The translations under genes were made by a program, and so were the position numbers. DNA of 51,854 nt from JABFWF01 sp035539135. GTDB lineage: Bacteria; Pseudomonadota; Gammaproteobacteria; Xanthomonadales; Xanthomonadaceae. The DNA lies in the NCBI GenBank assembly GCA_035539135.1, contig DATLJD010000001.1:1-51854 (forward strand), read 5' to 3'. This document shows, one piece after another, positions 23,688-33,211 of the stretch (positions within the stretch are counted from its first letter, which is position 1; the number at the start of each line of letters is the position of its first letter). Below the pieces are notes generated by a model. It was not told where the DNA came from, made no database searches, and saw only the letters and a program-made list of their open reading frames with translations.

Positions 23688-23942
23688 ATGTCGCTGAAGA
23701 TCAACGAGCTGTGCGTCAACTGCGACGTCTGCGAGCCGGTCTGCCCGAACAAGGCGATCAGCCAGGGCGAGACCCTCTACGTCATCGATCCCGCGCGCTG
23801 CACCGAGTGCGTCGGCCACTTCGAGGAGCCGCAATGCGTCGTCGTCTGCCCCGTGGAATGCATCGAACCGGATCCCGCGTTCCCGGAGGACGAACCGCAA
23901 CTGCTGGCCAAGCTGCTCCGGCTGCAGGGCACGCCGGCCTGA
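23688..23942 (+). CDS. YfhL family 4Fe-4S dicluster ferredoxin
   Basis: An 84-aa ferredoxin with two cluster sites: CVNCDVCEPVCP near the start and CTECVGHFEEPQCVVVCP in the middle, the latter with the enlarged spacing characteristic of the Alvin/YfhL type. These proteins carry low-potential electrons; in E. coli yfhL serves tRNA hydroxylation. The start codon and length agree with the family. It lies 21 bp upstream of the gamma-glutamyltransferase ATG. Confidence 0.93.
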   Translation: MSLKINELCVNCDVCEPVCPNKAISQGETLYVIDPARCTECVGHFEEPQCVVVCPVECIEPDPAFPEDEPQLLAKLLRLQGTPA

Positions 23943-23962
23943 TCCGCCTCGCCGCGGGCACC

Positions 23963-25672
23963 ATGCTGTGGCTGCTGCTGGCCCTGCTGCCGGCGGCCGC
24001 CGCGCCGGCGTCCAATGCCGCCGCCAGGCCTGCCGACCACCCGGCGGGCGCCGCCATCGCCAGCGGCCACGCGCTCGCCACCGAGGCCGGCATGCAGGTC
24101 CTGCGCGAGGGCGGCAACGCGTTCGACGCCGCGGTCGCGGTGTCGTCCACGCTCGCGGTGGTGGAACCGATCAGCTCCGGCCTCGGCGGCGGCGGCTTCT
24201 TCCTGCTGCACGACGCGAAGACCGGCCGCGACGTCTTCCTCGACGCGCGAGAGACCGCGCCCGCCGCGGCCACGCCCGCCGCCTACCTCGACCAGGACGG
24301 CGAACTCGACCGCGACCGCGCCCAGAACGGCCCGTGGTCGGCCGGCATCCCCGGCCTGCCGGCGGCGCTGGTGGAACTGGCCGGCCACTACGGCCGGCTG
24401 CCGCTGGAGCAGTCGCTCGGCCCGGCGATCCGGATCGCCCGCGAAGGCTTCCCGGTGTACGCGCGGCTGGAGAAGGGTTATGCGAGCCGGCGCGCGGTGA
24501 TGGAACGCTATCCGGGCACGCGCGCGGTGTTCCTCGCCGACGGCGACCCGCCGCAGGTCGGCGAGATCCTCAGGCAGCCCGACCTCGCGCGCACCCTCGA
24601 GCTGCTGGCCAAGCGCGGGCACGACGGCTTCTACCGCGGCGAGGTCGCGCAGAAGCTGCTCGCCGGCGTGCATGCCGAAGGCGGCAAGTGGACCGCCGAA
24701 GAGCTCGCCGGCTACCAGATCAAGGAGCGCGCACCGCTGCGCCTGAAATATCGCGGCTGGGATATCACCACCGCGCCGCCGCCGTCCTCCGGCGGCGTGG
24801 CGCTGGCCGAGATCCTGCAGATCGCCGAGGGCTGGGACCTCGCCAAGCTCGACGAAGCGCATCGCGTGCACGTCCTCACCGAAGCGATGCGCCGCGCCTA
24901 CCGCGACCGCACCATCTACCTCGGCGATCCCGACTTCGTGCGCATGCCGCTGGCGCGCCTGACCAGCGCCGATTACGCCGCCGGACTGCGCGCCACCATC
25001 CATCCGGACAAGGCGACGCCGAGCGCGCTGCTGCCGGGCCAGCCGGCGCCGCTGGAGGACGAGGAAACCACCCATTTCTCGATCATGGACGCGGAGGGCA
25101 ACATCGTGTCCGCGACCCAGACCGTGAACCTGCTGTACGGCTCCGGCCTGATCCCGCCCGGCACCGGCGTGCTGCTCAACGACGAGATGGACGACTTCGC
25201 GCTCAAGCCGGGCACGCCGAACGCGTTCGGCGTGATGGGCTTCGCCGCCAACGCGCCGGAGGCCGGCAAGCGCATGCTCAGCTCGATGACGCCGACCATC
25301 ATGCGCTCGCCCGACAAGGTCGCCGCGCTGGGCGCGCCGGGCGGCAGCCGGATCATCACCGAGGTGCTGCTCGGCATCCTCGGCTACGACGCCGGGTTGT
25401 CCGCGCAACAGGTCGCCGCGCTACCGCGCTTCCACCACCAGTGGCTGCCGGACGTGATCTCGGCCGAGGCCGGCGCGCTGTCGCCGGACACCGTCGCCGC
25501 ACTGCGCGCAATGGGCCATACCGTCAACGCCGGCGAATCGCCCTGGGGCAACCTGCAGACCGTGGCCTGGGACCGCCGCACCGGCGCCCTGGAGGGCGGC
25601 ACCGACCCGCGCAACCCGGTGGGCAGCGCCGAAGTGCAACCGATCCCCTCCGGAGGCGCGTCAGCGCGTTGA
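23963..25672 (+). CDS. ggt: gamma-glutamyltransferase
   Basis: A 569-aa autoprocessed enzyme that cleaves glutathione and other gamma-glutamyl compounds in the periplasm. A signal peptide (residues about 1-20, MLWLLLALLPAAAA) leads into ATEAGMQVLREGGNAFDAAVA and SSGLGGGGFFLL. The processing Thr and nucleophile is T369, the first Thr of TTHFSIMD. The small subunit has MLSSMTPTIM and the oxyanion-type LGAPGGSRI. ATG 23963 has no strong ribosome-binding site and could be read from a short upstream extension. It is unrelated in pathway to the ferredoxin before it. Confidence 0.95.
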   Translation: MLWLLLALLPAAAAPASNAAARPADHPAGAAIASGHALATEAGMQVLREGGNAFDAAVAVSSTLAVVEPISSGLGGGGFFLLHDAKTGRDVFLDARETAPAAATPAAYLDQDGELDRDRAQNGPWSAGIPGLPAALVELAGHYGRLPLEQSLGPAIRIAREGFPVYARLEKGYASRRAVMERYPGTRAVFLADGDPPQVGEILRQPDLARTLELLAKRGHDGFYRGEVAQKLLAGVHAEGGKWTAEELAGYQIKERAPLRLKYRGWDITTAPPPSSGGVALAEILQIAEGWDLAKLDEAHRVHVLTEAMRRAYRDRTIYLGDPDFVRMPLARLTSADYAAGLRATIHPDKATPSALLPGQPAPLEDEETTHFSIMDAEGNIVSATQTVNLLYGSGLIPPGTGVLLNDEMDDFALKPGTPNAFGVMGFAANAPEAGKRMLSSMTPTIMRSPDKVAALGAPGGSRIITEVLLGILGYDAGLSAQQVAALPRFHHQWLPDVISAEAGALSPDTVAALRAMGHTVNAGESPWGNLQTVAWDRRTGALEGGTDPRNPVGSAEVQPIPSGGASAR

Positions 25673-25700
25673 CAACGCCGCCGCCGCACCGCACCATACG
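25669..25700 (+). promoter_or_regulatory. possible tRNA-Leu promoter
   Basis: A perfect TTGACA (25669-25674) overlaps the ggt stop codon. A weak -10 lies in ACCATACG (25693-25700). Spacing to the tRNA start is right, but the -10 is poor. Confidence 0.45.
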
Positions 25701-25732
25701 CGGCCTCGCGCACCCCGTGCGCCAGGTCACCT

Positions 25733-25817
<85 letters not shown>

Positions 25818-25862
25818 AGACATCAGCCGGTGGAATCCAGCAACAACCAGCTGGCTTAAAAG

Positions 25863-25890
25863 AACCCCGCTTTTTGCGGGGTTTTTTGTT
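25863..25890 (+). terminator. tRNA-Leu terminator carried by the island
   Basis: Stem AACCCCGC/GCGGGGTT with a T5 loop, followed by a T run. It lies 45 bp past the tRNA. Confidence 0.9.
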
Positions 25891-26491
25891 ATCCAAGCCT
25901 CCGCCGGCATCCGCGCAAATCCATGGCAAGCACCTGCACGCCGGGGTACGGATGGGGGTATACGCTCGGGGCGTCGTCCTTCCGTGGGGGTACCTCGGGC
26001 TACTTGAGTAAAGGCAGCTCGATCGCAAGACCAAGCAGCCTTACTACATCAGCTTCGCGGACGCATCGGTTATGCTTTCGCGGGCCGTTAGGAACGAACA
26101 CCGTGCGGATCGCGCGGTCACCGCCCGAATCAAGCAGACACTGGCTTTGGTCCCCATCTCATCGTGGCGAGCGCCCGCTGCGTGAGCCTCGCTGCCAGGG
26201 GCCTAGCCAGATGACCAGGCATCTGCGCCGCCCACAAGCCCGCTACCGGAATTCACCTGGATACCGATATTCACGTCTTGAACACGTGAGGCAACCCGGA
26301 GATCCTTGTTGTGCGTGCTTCTTAGGCTGTTCCAAGCCACTGGTAGGGGGTGGCTCAAAGAGCACCAGAACAGCTTTACGGAGCAACCGCTCACGAACTG
26401 CTCGCACAAGTGGCCCTCTGGCAACAGCTGAGAGGTCTTGAGTTCGAATTCCTGCGTATAAACAACCGCGCTGAGCCAGAGGGGAAGAGTC
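25891..26491. other. left end of the tRNA-Leu island, no clear gene
   Basis: About 600 bp without a convincing gene. It contains the two TGGGGGTA arm-like motifs at 25953-25960 and 25985-25992. Just after them, frame fragments near 26003-26090 (VKAARSQDQ, then YYISFADAS and HRLCFRG in other frames) faintly resemble the N-terminus of a P4-type integrase broken by frameshifts. A 172-codon open frame (25923-26441) spans this stretch but has biased, non-protein-like composition. Confidence 0.45.
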
Positions 26492-29400
26492 TTGAATGCT
26501 GCAAGAACCAGGGCGATCGGGTCGCTGGCTACGTTGTTTCTCGCCTTGGGAGTTGTCGCCGGGGCAAGGGGGGAAACGGTAAACGACGATGGCAGCACTA
26601 CCTATACACCAGGCGAGTGGCCGCTAGGCAAGACCATCGATATCCTTGCCTTTGGCGGTCTCTTCAGCTCTGGTTCTTATGGAGGCTCTTGGGGAGGGCA
26701 TCAAGTTCTCGGCTCCCATCTTGCGATGAATGACGGCGGCACGCTTGCAGGGGAAGCCCAAGGGGAAAAGTGCGGAAACCCGATACTGCCGTCGTCCGGC
26801 AACAAAATCGAGCCGGAGTTGGATTTTACCACCTCTGGCGAGTTCCCATTGCACCTCAGCCGAACATACAACTATCTGTGGGATGGTGTCGGCCTCTTTG
26901 GTCCGCATTGGACGAGCAGCTTGGATTACAAGCTCGTCAACGGTGCCACGATATTCAATAACACCTGCTCAAGCAACTGCACGATCGGTGCCACGAAGAA
27001 CATCCAAGGCTGGCGGCCGGATGGACGCACCGTCACTTTCCATCGCGATGCGGTGGATCCAAAGATTTACTGGGAGGACAAGGCTGCCTCGATTTCCAAG
27101 ATCGTCATCCAAGAAGATGGCAAGGCCATTCTGTATAGTGAAGACAACAATGTGGAGGTCTACAATACAAATGGGACCATCTTGTCGATAAAAAACCAGG
27201 CAGGCATTGGCTGGGTGTTTACTTACGTAAGCGGCAGGTTATACCGGGTCACCCATACCTCAGGGCGCTATTTGCGTTTCAACTGGAATGGTACCCAGTT
27301 GATTTCTGTTGTCGACCCGGCCGGAAACTATTATACCTATGGGTATTCTGGGGCAAAGCTTATATCCGCGCAGCTCCCGGGCTCTCCCGCAACCACGGTC
27401 AACTATCTGTATGAGCTTTCCTCAGACCCTTACGCGCTAACCGGGAAAGCCTACAACGGGATCCGATATTCCACGTTTACTTACTCGGGTGGCCGCGCAA
27501 CGAGCGGCCACCACAATGGCGCTGCAAAATACTCGTTCGCGTATACGGACAACGCCGACGGGACGGTTAGCGTGCTGGAGACCAACCCGTACGGAAAGCA
27601 ATCCACCGTAATCTACAAGGACGGTAAGCGGCAATCCATTACCGGTCACCCGAGCACCTACTGCCCGACGGCTACTGCCAAGACCGAGTATGACAGCAAC
27701 GGTTACAAAAAACGCGAAATAGACTACGAAGGAAACATCAAAGATTTTGTATACAGTGCCGAAGGTCGCCTGCAGAGGCAGACAGATGGGGTGGGAACGA
27801 ATGTCGCCCGTAAAACGGACTTTATCTGGGATCCGGCCAAGAACAGAATAACCCGCGCCGTCGAGAGCAATGCCGTCACAGGCGCAGCGGTCCGGCAGAC
27901 CGATTATGCGTTTAATGCAGATGGGCGTATTTCTACGCTTACGGTCACTGATCTCTCGGCCGCTGCACAGCCTTCACCCGCAAACAAACGAATCACGGCC
28001 TTCAGTTACTCGAAACATCCATCTGGCATGTTGGCGACAGCCGTGGTCAACGGGCCTCTGCCAGGGTCCGCCGACGCGATCACATATACCTATGACGCTC
28101 TGGGCAACCTAGTCTCGGTCAAGAATAGCCTCGGCCACGGGATTACTTATTCGCTCTTTACTCCCCTCGGTGCCCCCGGCCGCGTCACTACGCCTAACGG
28201 CGGGGCAACCGAATACGTATACGATCCGCGTAATCGCATCACCCGCGTCACTACGCATATGGCGGGCCAAGTTGGCGAGTATACGATCACTTACAATGTT
28301 TTCGGCAAGGTTGTGGAAACGTCAACGCCCGATGGTCAGGTTCGGCGCTACTACTTTGCCTCTACCAACAAGGACTGGTTGCAGGCCATAGAGGAGCCGA
28401 TGCAACCTGCGCTGACGGGCGCAGCTTGGCAAGGTGTGGAATTTACGGCCAATGCCGCCGGGGACATTCTCTCGAGAAGCACTTATGTCCTCAGGCCCCA
28501 ACTGAGCGTTGGTGGATGCTCGCCCTCACCGTGCATGGAAATGCAGGCCGCCACCCCGCTTGACATCGAGTCCACAGTAACGGGTATGGATGGGGACATA
28601 AGCCTCGCCGCGACCTCTGGAACTTACATCCAGGAATACAAAACCAAGGCTTATCTCGATTACGACGAATTGGGCCGCCCGCGAGCCCGGCGCGGCAGCA
28701 ATGGACAGAACGAGCGCTATCGCTATGATCGCAATGGCAACATCGTTGAAATTACGGATTCGCTTGGTAAGGTAACGACCCAGACGTTCGATGCCCTCAA
28801 CCGAGTTGAGACATCAAAGGATCCCCGGGGCGGTATCACGCGTTTTTCCTATGACGTGGCGGATAGGCTTGTCACAGTCACGGATCCGCGAGGGAAGATT
28901 ACCCGGTACGTCTACAACGGATTTGGCGATGTGCTGCAAATCATAAGTCCCGACGCAGGCATAGTGACCTTTACATACGATTCATATGGTCGTCGCGTTG
29001 GGAAAACGGATGGGGCAGGGATCACAACGACATACCTTTATGACGGCCTAGGTAGGCTTGCTAATGTCACGGCGGGTGGCCTGACACAAACGTTCACCTA
29101 CGATGATTGCGCCAACGGAAAATCGTTGCTCTGTTCGGTCACGGATCCGACTGGTAGTGTAAGTTACACGTATACCCCGGAAGGATTATTGGCTGGCCAA
29201 GCTAGCGAACTTCCGGCCGGTGGTCGAGCGACTTTGTCGTACTCGTACGACACAATGGGTCGCCTGATAGGAATTACGTACCCGAACGGGCAGCGCGCGT
29301 CTTATGGATATAGTTACGGGCGCCCTACAAGCCTGTCGATTTCAATGGGGAGCACAACCTCTTCGGTCGTTACAGCAGCGAAATACCTCCCATTCGGTCC

Positions 29401-30763
29401 TGCTACGGGCTGGTCCAATGGAAATGCGTCGCTGCGCAACTACACGTACGATTTGGATGGGCGGCTTACTGGGGTCAGTACTAAATATTCTTCGACGGTA
29501 TTGCAGAGCCTGACCCTGGGATACAACGCTAATGACGTCATCACCAAGATCACGAATGCCGCTAATGCGAGTCTCTCGCAATCATTTGGGTACGATGAGT
29601 TGTCTCGGCTGACTAGTGTCACCGCCACCGGAGCGAACCAATCTTTTGCCTATGATGCCAATGGCAACCGGACCAGCCACAGCCATGCTGGAGTGACGGA
29701 CCTATATGCCACTGCCAGCGCGAGTAATCGTCTTTCTAGTTTGGCGGGAGGCACGGTTTCGAGTTACGCGTATAACGGTAATGGCAACACTGTCTCTGGG
29801 GAAGGGGTTTCCTATACCTATGATGCCTTTAACCGGATGGCAAGCGCCGCAAAAGGCGCTATCAGTGCGACCTATGGGGTGAACGCACACGGACAGAGGG
29901 TTTTCAAGCAGGTCGGCACCGTTAGGACATGGTTTGTCTATGGCCCAGGGAATAGCCTTTTGGCGGAATACCGCTCAGGGCAAGGCTGGACCAACTACCT
30001 CCTTTTCGCTGGAGAGCCCGTTGCTCTGACGCGGGCGAACAGTCTAAGCTGGCTTCACAACGACCATTTAGGCCGCCCAGAGCTGGTAACTAATGGATCG
30101 CGTGTGGCGACATGGCGAGCAAGCAACTATGCGTTTGACCGCCACGTCACCCTGGATAGCATCGGAGGGCTTAACATTGGCTTTCCGGGCCAGTATTACG
30201 ACTCCGAAACCGGCAACTGGAACAATGGGTTCCGAGATTACAATGCGAATCGGGGCCGCTACCTGCAGTCCGACCCGATAGGGCTGCGAGGTGGGCTGAA
30301 TACGTACGCCTATGTCGGAGGGAATCCGGTAAACGGTGTTGATCCGTTAGGGCTCTGCGAGGGAGAGCACAAGTACGAAGACAAAACGTTGTCTCCATGC
30401 TCCCCAACAGCCGCATTCAATGCCCTCAAACAGCCAAACATAAGTGCGCCTGGGGCCCCAGCCGCAAGAGAAGGATTGACTACCCCCATAGTGCTATGGG
30501 GCAACGATGGAAACAATCGAATTTCTCAGTACGTCAATTCAGAAACAAGGACTATCGTAAATACGACCTTGGAAGGCCACCAGTTTTATCCCGGGACAGT
30601 GACTTGGAAGGTCACTAGTGGGCCAGGCGGCCATGGTTCGTGGATCACAGTTACCGGGACCGGCAGCGGGCCAAACCCAATGTGGAACAATATAGTCGGG
30701 CTTGCTTATTTCCCCAACACCGCGGCATTGGCGGCAGTCTTATGCATGTTCGGTGGAAAATGA
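26492..30763 (+). CDS. secreted RHS-repeat protein with variable C-terminal domain
   Basis: A 1423-aa protein. It starts with TTG at 26492, after a GAGGGGAAGAG site. A signal peptide (residues about 1-27, ending GVVAGARGE) is followed by a DUF6531-like beginning (NKIEPELDFTTSGEFPLHLS), then many YD repeats of the type YTYDALGNLVSV and YDANGNRTSHS that form a hollow shell. The conserved core end RYLQSDPIGLRGGLNTYAYV and GNPVNGVDPLGL lies at residues about 1255-1287. Beyond it are about 136 residues unlike the core, with GHQFYPGTVTW, GGHGSWITVTG and NPMWNNIVGLAYF: the place where polymorphic toxins carry their effector. The effector type is unknown to me. A lipoprotein gene overlaps its stop. 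Confidence 0.9.
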   Translation: MNAARTRAIGSLATLFLALGVVAGARGETVNDDGSTTYTPGEWPLGKTIDILAFGGLFSSGSYGGSWGGHQVLGSHLAMNDGGTLAGEAQGEKCGNPILPSSGNKIEPELDFTTSGEFPLHLSRTYNYLWDGVGLFGPHWTSSLDYKLVNGATIFNNTCSSNCTIGATKNIQGWRPDGRTVTFHRDAVDPKIYWEDKAASISKIVIQEDGKAILYSEDNNVEVYNTNGTILSIKNQAGIGWVFTYVSGRLYRVTHTSGRYLRFNWNGTQLISVVDPAGNYYTYGYSGAKLISAQLPGSPATTVNYLYELSSDPYALTGKAYNGIRYSTFTYSGGRATSGHHNGAAKYSFAYTDNADGTVSVLETNPYGKQSTVIYKDGKRQSITGHPSTYCPTATAKTEYDSNGYKKREIDYEGNIKDFVYSAEGRLQRQTDGVGTNVARKTDFIWDPAKNRITRAVESNAVTGAAVRQTDYAFNADGRISTLTVTDLSAAAQPSPANKRITAFSYSKHPSGMLATAVVNGPLPGSADAITYTYDALGNLVSVKNSLGHGITYSLFTPLGAPGRVTTPNGGATEYVYDPRNRITRVTTHMAGQVGEYTITYNVFGKVVETSTPDGQVRRYYFASTNKDWLQAIEEPMQPALTGAAWQGVEFTANAAGDILSRSTYVLRPQLSVGGCSPSPCMEMQAATPLDIESTVTGMDGDISLAATSGTYIQEYKTKAYLDYDELGRPRARRGSNGQNERYRYDRNGNIVEITDSLGKVTTQTFDALNRVETSKDPRGGITRFSYDVADRLVTVTDPRGKITRYVYNGFGDVLQIISPDAGIVTFTYDSYGRRVGKTDGAGITTTYLYDGLGRLANVTAGGLTQTFTYDDCANGKSLLCSVTDPTGSVSYTYTPEGLLAGQASELPAGGRATLSYSYDTMGRLIGITYPNGQRASYGYSYGRPTSLSISMGSTTSSVVTAAKYLPFGPATGWSNGNASLRNYTYDLDGRLTGVSTKYSSTVLQSLTLGYNANDVITKITNAANASLSQSFGYDELSRLTSVTATGANQSFAYDANGNRTSHSHAGVTDLYATASASNRLSSLAGGTVSSYAYNGNGNTVSGEGVSYTYDAFNRMASAAKGAISATYGVNAHGQRVFKQVGTVRTWFVYGPGNSLLAEYRSGQGWTNYLLFAGEPVALTRANSLSWLHNDHLGRPELVTNGSRVATWRASNYAFDRHVTLDSIGGLNIGFPGQYYDSETGNWNNGFRDYNANRGRYLQSDPIGLRGGLNTYAYVGGNPVNGVDPLGLCEGEHKYEDKTLSPCSPTAAFNALKQPNISAPGAPAAREGLTTPIVLWGNDGNNRISQYVNSETRTIVNTTLEGHQFYPGTVTWKVTSGPGGHGSWITVTGTGSGPNPMWNNIVGLAYFPNTAALAAVLCMFGGK

Positions 30764-31233
30764 TCAGCATGAAATGGTTGGGCACACTTTTTTTGTCAGC
30801 AGCAGTGTTCTCCACGAGCGGATGCGCGAACGGTCCCGCACAGCAGCCGCAGATGGTACAGCTGTGTGTTCGTGATGATAGCGATACGGATTCACTCATT
30901 GCCGTCATTGAGAAGTTGGCGCGTGAAAATCAGATGCACTTTATTGACCGCAGTCGTCAATCGCACCAGGAGCTTAGGCGGTTAGGGAAGGATCCCGGGT
31001 ATAGGCTTATCAATGTCTCAGCAAGTCGGCAGGATGGATTGGGTGTCGCCGTGGGGAATTTAGGCCTCGGGCCCCATGAACTGGCTATCGGAATTACGAG
31101 TGGTTCAAGCCACACAGAAACGGATGCCTTTGTGCGAGCTGTTATGAAAGAACTGGAAAGCAGGTGGGAGGTACGTAACGTGCGAAGCGGGCAGGGCGCT
31201 ACGCCCTCTAATAAGTGCAAACCATCCTCTTAA
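30760..31233 (+). CDS. lipoprotein downstream of RHS gene, candidate immunity or partner protein
   Basis: ATG 30760 overlaps the RHS stop (ATGA). The 157-aa product has a lipoprotein signal, MISMKWLGTLFLSAAVFST, followed by SGC at the lipobox, and a mature domain of about 130 residues with CVRDDSDTDSLIAVIEKLA, a Tyr/Arg-rich middle and GLGPHELAIGITSG, ending basic and Cys-containing. A second ATG at 30769 is possible. Overlap with a polymorphic-toxin-like gene suggests immunity against a toxin acting in the envelope, but no immunity family is recognised. The function is inference. Confidence 0.8.
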   Translation: MISMKWLGTLFLSAAVFSTSGCANGPAQQPQMVQLCVRDDSDTDSLIAVIEKLARENQMHFIDRSRQSHQELRRLGKDPGYRLINVSASRQDGLGVAVGNLGLGPHELAIGITSGSSHTETDAFVRAVMKELESRWEVRNVRSGQGATPSNKCKPSS

Positions 31234-31522
31234 ACTCGTTGTTTAAGGCCTTGAAGGCCCGCAAAGCGAACCTTAGTTGCTGCTGTCAAACTCCTGAGCG
31301 AACGCCCCGGCACCGGCACTCCACATCCGCGGGGGCTTAGCCGCCCCTCGTTGGTGACCTTGCTTGGCCACTCTCCGGGCTGACCCGATGGCATGGAGGA
31401 AACACGAGCAGCGCGGCGCGCCGACGCTGTCATCCAAGCGGGCGCGCGCTGGGGGTATGGCTGGGGGTATCAGTCCGGCGCTGGGTGCCAAGTGAGCGTA
31501 TAAAGCGAGGCATGCAGGGAGC
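31234..31522. other. right end of the tRNA-Leu island, no gene
   Basis: About 290 bp without a supported gene. It contains two TGGGGGTA motifs (31450-31457 and 31462-31469) next to the att repeat. A leftward open frame (31273-31548) starts inside the tRNA-like repeat and is not considered real. Confidence 0.6.
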
Positions 31523-31549
31523 GGTTCGAGTCCTCTCCTGGGCACCAAG
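31523..31549 (+). repeat. distal att site of the tRNA-Leu element
   Basis: Exact 27-bp copy of the tRNA-Leu 3' end (25793-25819), with no tRNA 5' half beside it. Confidence 0.85.
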
Positions 31550-31559
31550 GTTCAAGAAA

Positions 31560-31590
31560 ACCCCCGAGTAAATCGGGGGTTTACTCTTTC
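31560..31590 (+). terminator. original tRNA-Leu terminator, now displaced
   Basis: Stem ACCCCCGA/TCGGGGGT with a GTAAA loop, followed by TTACTCTTT. It lies 11 bp past the distal att repeat. Its spacing to the tRNA fragment fits an ancestral tRNA-Leu terminator. Confidence 0.8.
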
Positions 31591-31760
31591 TGGGGCGCTC
31601 GCGGCGCCCCCACCGGGCATCCCCGTTGGCGCTCGCTGCTCGCTGCGGCCCGCATCGCGCGGGCCGCGTTCGTGGATGTCGATGCGCAAGGGAACGTCGA
31701 CGGTGCGCATCGAGGCCCATGAGGCGGCAGGGCTGCGTCCTGTGGGCGACAGCATCAGGC
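31591..31760. other. intergenic region downstream of chrA
   Basis: 170 bp between the displaced terminator and the chrA stop. No gene or clear signal is seen apart from GC-rich dyads. Confidence 0.5.
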
Positions 31761-33017
31761 CTAGAGCGCGCCGGACGACAGCCAGCCCCACAGCGCGGCG
31801 CCCGCGATCACGGCGGGGATCGCCCATTTGGCCTTCGAAGCGAACAGGATCGCCAGCACGATGGCGAACAGCACCAGCGCCTCCACGCCCGTGAGGCTGA
31901 CCCGCAGCAGGGCCAGCGTCGTCCCGGCGATCAGGCCCACCACGCCGGCGGTGACGCCTTCGAGGAACACGCGGATCTGCGGCTGGTGCACCAGCCGTTC
32001 CAGCGCGTCGTGCCCGACCAGGGTGAAAGCGAACGCCGGCAGGAAGATGCCGACCGTCATCGCGACGGCGCCCCACGGGCCGCCGCCGAGGTAGCCGACG
32101 AAGGTCGAGAAGATGATCAGCGGCGCGGGCAGCAGGCCGGAGAGGGCGAGGCCGTCGAGGAATTGTCCGTTGCTCATCCAGGCGCCGCGCGTGACCGCGT
32201 CGCGCTGCAGGAACGGGATCACCGTGTAGGCACCGCCGAAGGTCAACAGCCCGGCTTTCAGGCCGGACCAGAACAGCGCCGGCAACGGCATGGCGCTGGC
32301 GCGTGGTCCGGGCCCCGTCGATCCGGCGCCTGTCAGGCTCGCAAGGCCGGACCATCCATTCTTGACCGCAAGGACGGTTGCGGCTGCGAGCGCCACGCCG
32401 GCCAGCAGAAGCGCCATGGCATGCCGTTCGCGCCGCGCCAGGAGGTAGATCGCGCCGCCGACCGCGAGGATCAGGGCGAAGTGCGCGCCCGCCAGCTGCG
32501 CGCCCGTCGCCAGGATCGCGATGCCCCACAGCCAGCGGTCGGTGACCACGTGGCCGCCGATCCGGACGACCGCGCGCACGATCAGCGCCGCGACCGCGAC
32601 CTGCACCGCCGCGAAGACCGCCTGCAGCGCATCCGTCTTCAACCCGTAGCGCACGTACGCCCACGACAGCGCAAACATGAGCAGGAAGCCGGGGAGCATG
32701 AAACCAAGCCCGGCCAGCACGCCGCCCCAGCGCCCCCGCGAGCGCATCCCGAAGTACACGCACAACTCGTGCGCCTCGGGACCGGGCAGCACCTGGTAGA
32801 CCGCGAGCACCCGGTTGAACTGCGCGCTGCCGATCCAGCGCTCCTGGTCGACCAGCTCATGGCGGATCATCGCGATCTGCGCCACAGGCCCGCCCCAGGC
32901 GAGGGCACCGAAACGCAGGAAGCGCAGGAACAGTTGCAACCACGGCTCGCGCGGAACCGAATATCCGTCCGCCTCCGGGGCCGACCCTGTTGCGGGGCTA
33001 CCGGACTTGGCGTGCAT
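31761..33017 (-). CDS. chrA: chromate efflux transporter, CHR family (ChrA)
   Basis: A 418-aa inner-membrane protein made of two homologous CHR halves, each of about six helices. Half one has FLRFGALAWGGPVAQIAMIRHE and VLPGPEAHELCVYFG; half two has LKAGLLTFGGAYTVIPFLQRDAV and LSGLLPAPLIIFSTFVGYLGGG. These FGG..PY-type and LPGP-type motifs are diagnostic for long-chain CHR transporters that expel chromate. The Pro-containing FGGP motif in half one is slightly altered (AWGGPVAQ). No chrB-type regulator is adjacent. It is divergent from the DUF2946 gene. Confidence 0.93.
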   Translation of the reverse strand: MHAKSGSPATGSAPEADGYSVPREPWLQLFLRFLRFGALAWGGPVAQIAMIRHELVDQERWIGSAQFNRVLAVYQVLPGPEAHELCVYFGMRSRGRWGGVLAGLGFMLPGFLLMFALSWAYVRYGLKTDALQAVFAAVQVAVAALIVRAVVRIGGHVVTDRWLWGIAILATGAQLAGAHFALILAVGGAIYLLARRERHAMALLLAGVALAAATVLAVKNGWSGLASLTGAGSTGPGPRASAMPLPALFWSGLKAGLLTFGGAYTVIPFLQRDAVTRGAWMSNGQFLDGLALSGLLPAPLIIFSTFVGYLGGGPWGAVAMTVGIFLPAFAFTLVGHDALERLVHQPQIRVFLEGVTAGVVGLIAGTTLALLRVSLTGVEALVLFAIVLAILFASKAKWAIPAVIAGAALWGWLSSGAL

Positions 33018-33211
33018 CGGAGGGCTTCGGGTGAGGGATGGAGCCGCCGGCGCATGCTACTACCGGCCATGTCATGCACCAGTCCTTGTATCTTGACGGA
33101 GGCGAACGTCAGGCGGCCCCGCATCCGGCAGTCGAGATGGCCAGTCGTCTCCGCAGCGGCTTCCGACATGGATCAAGGCGGCGTCGACCCCTTCGCGGCG
33201 ATAATCCGAAC

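Noticed and set aside
25923..26441. 172-codon frame after tRNA-Leu
   Set aside because: Starts in the att-arm region, biased Ser/Arg/Thr composition, no ribosome-binding site; more like decayed DNA than a gene.
31273..31548. Leftward frame MVPRRGLEPLP... at the distal tRNA-Leu repeat
   Set aside because: Its N-terminus is the reverse complement of the tRNA-Leu 3' end, a known artefact of annotation near tRNA genes.
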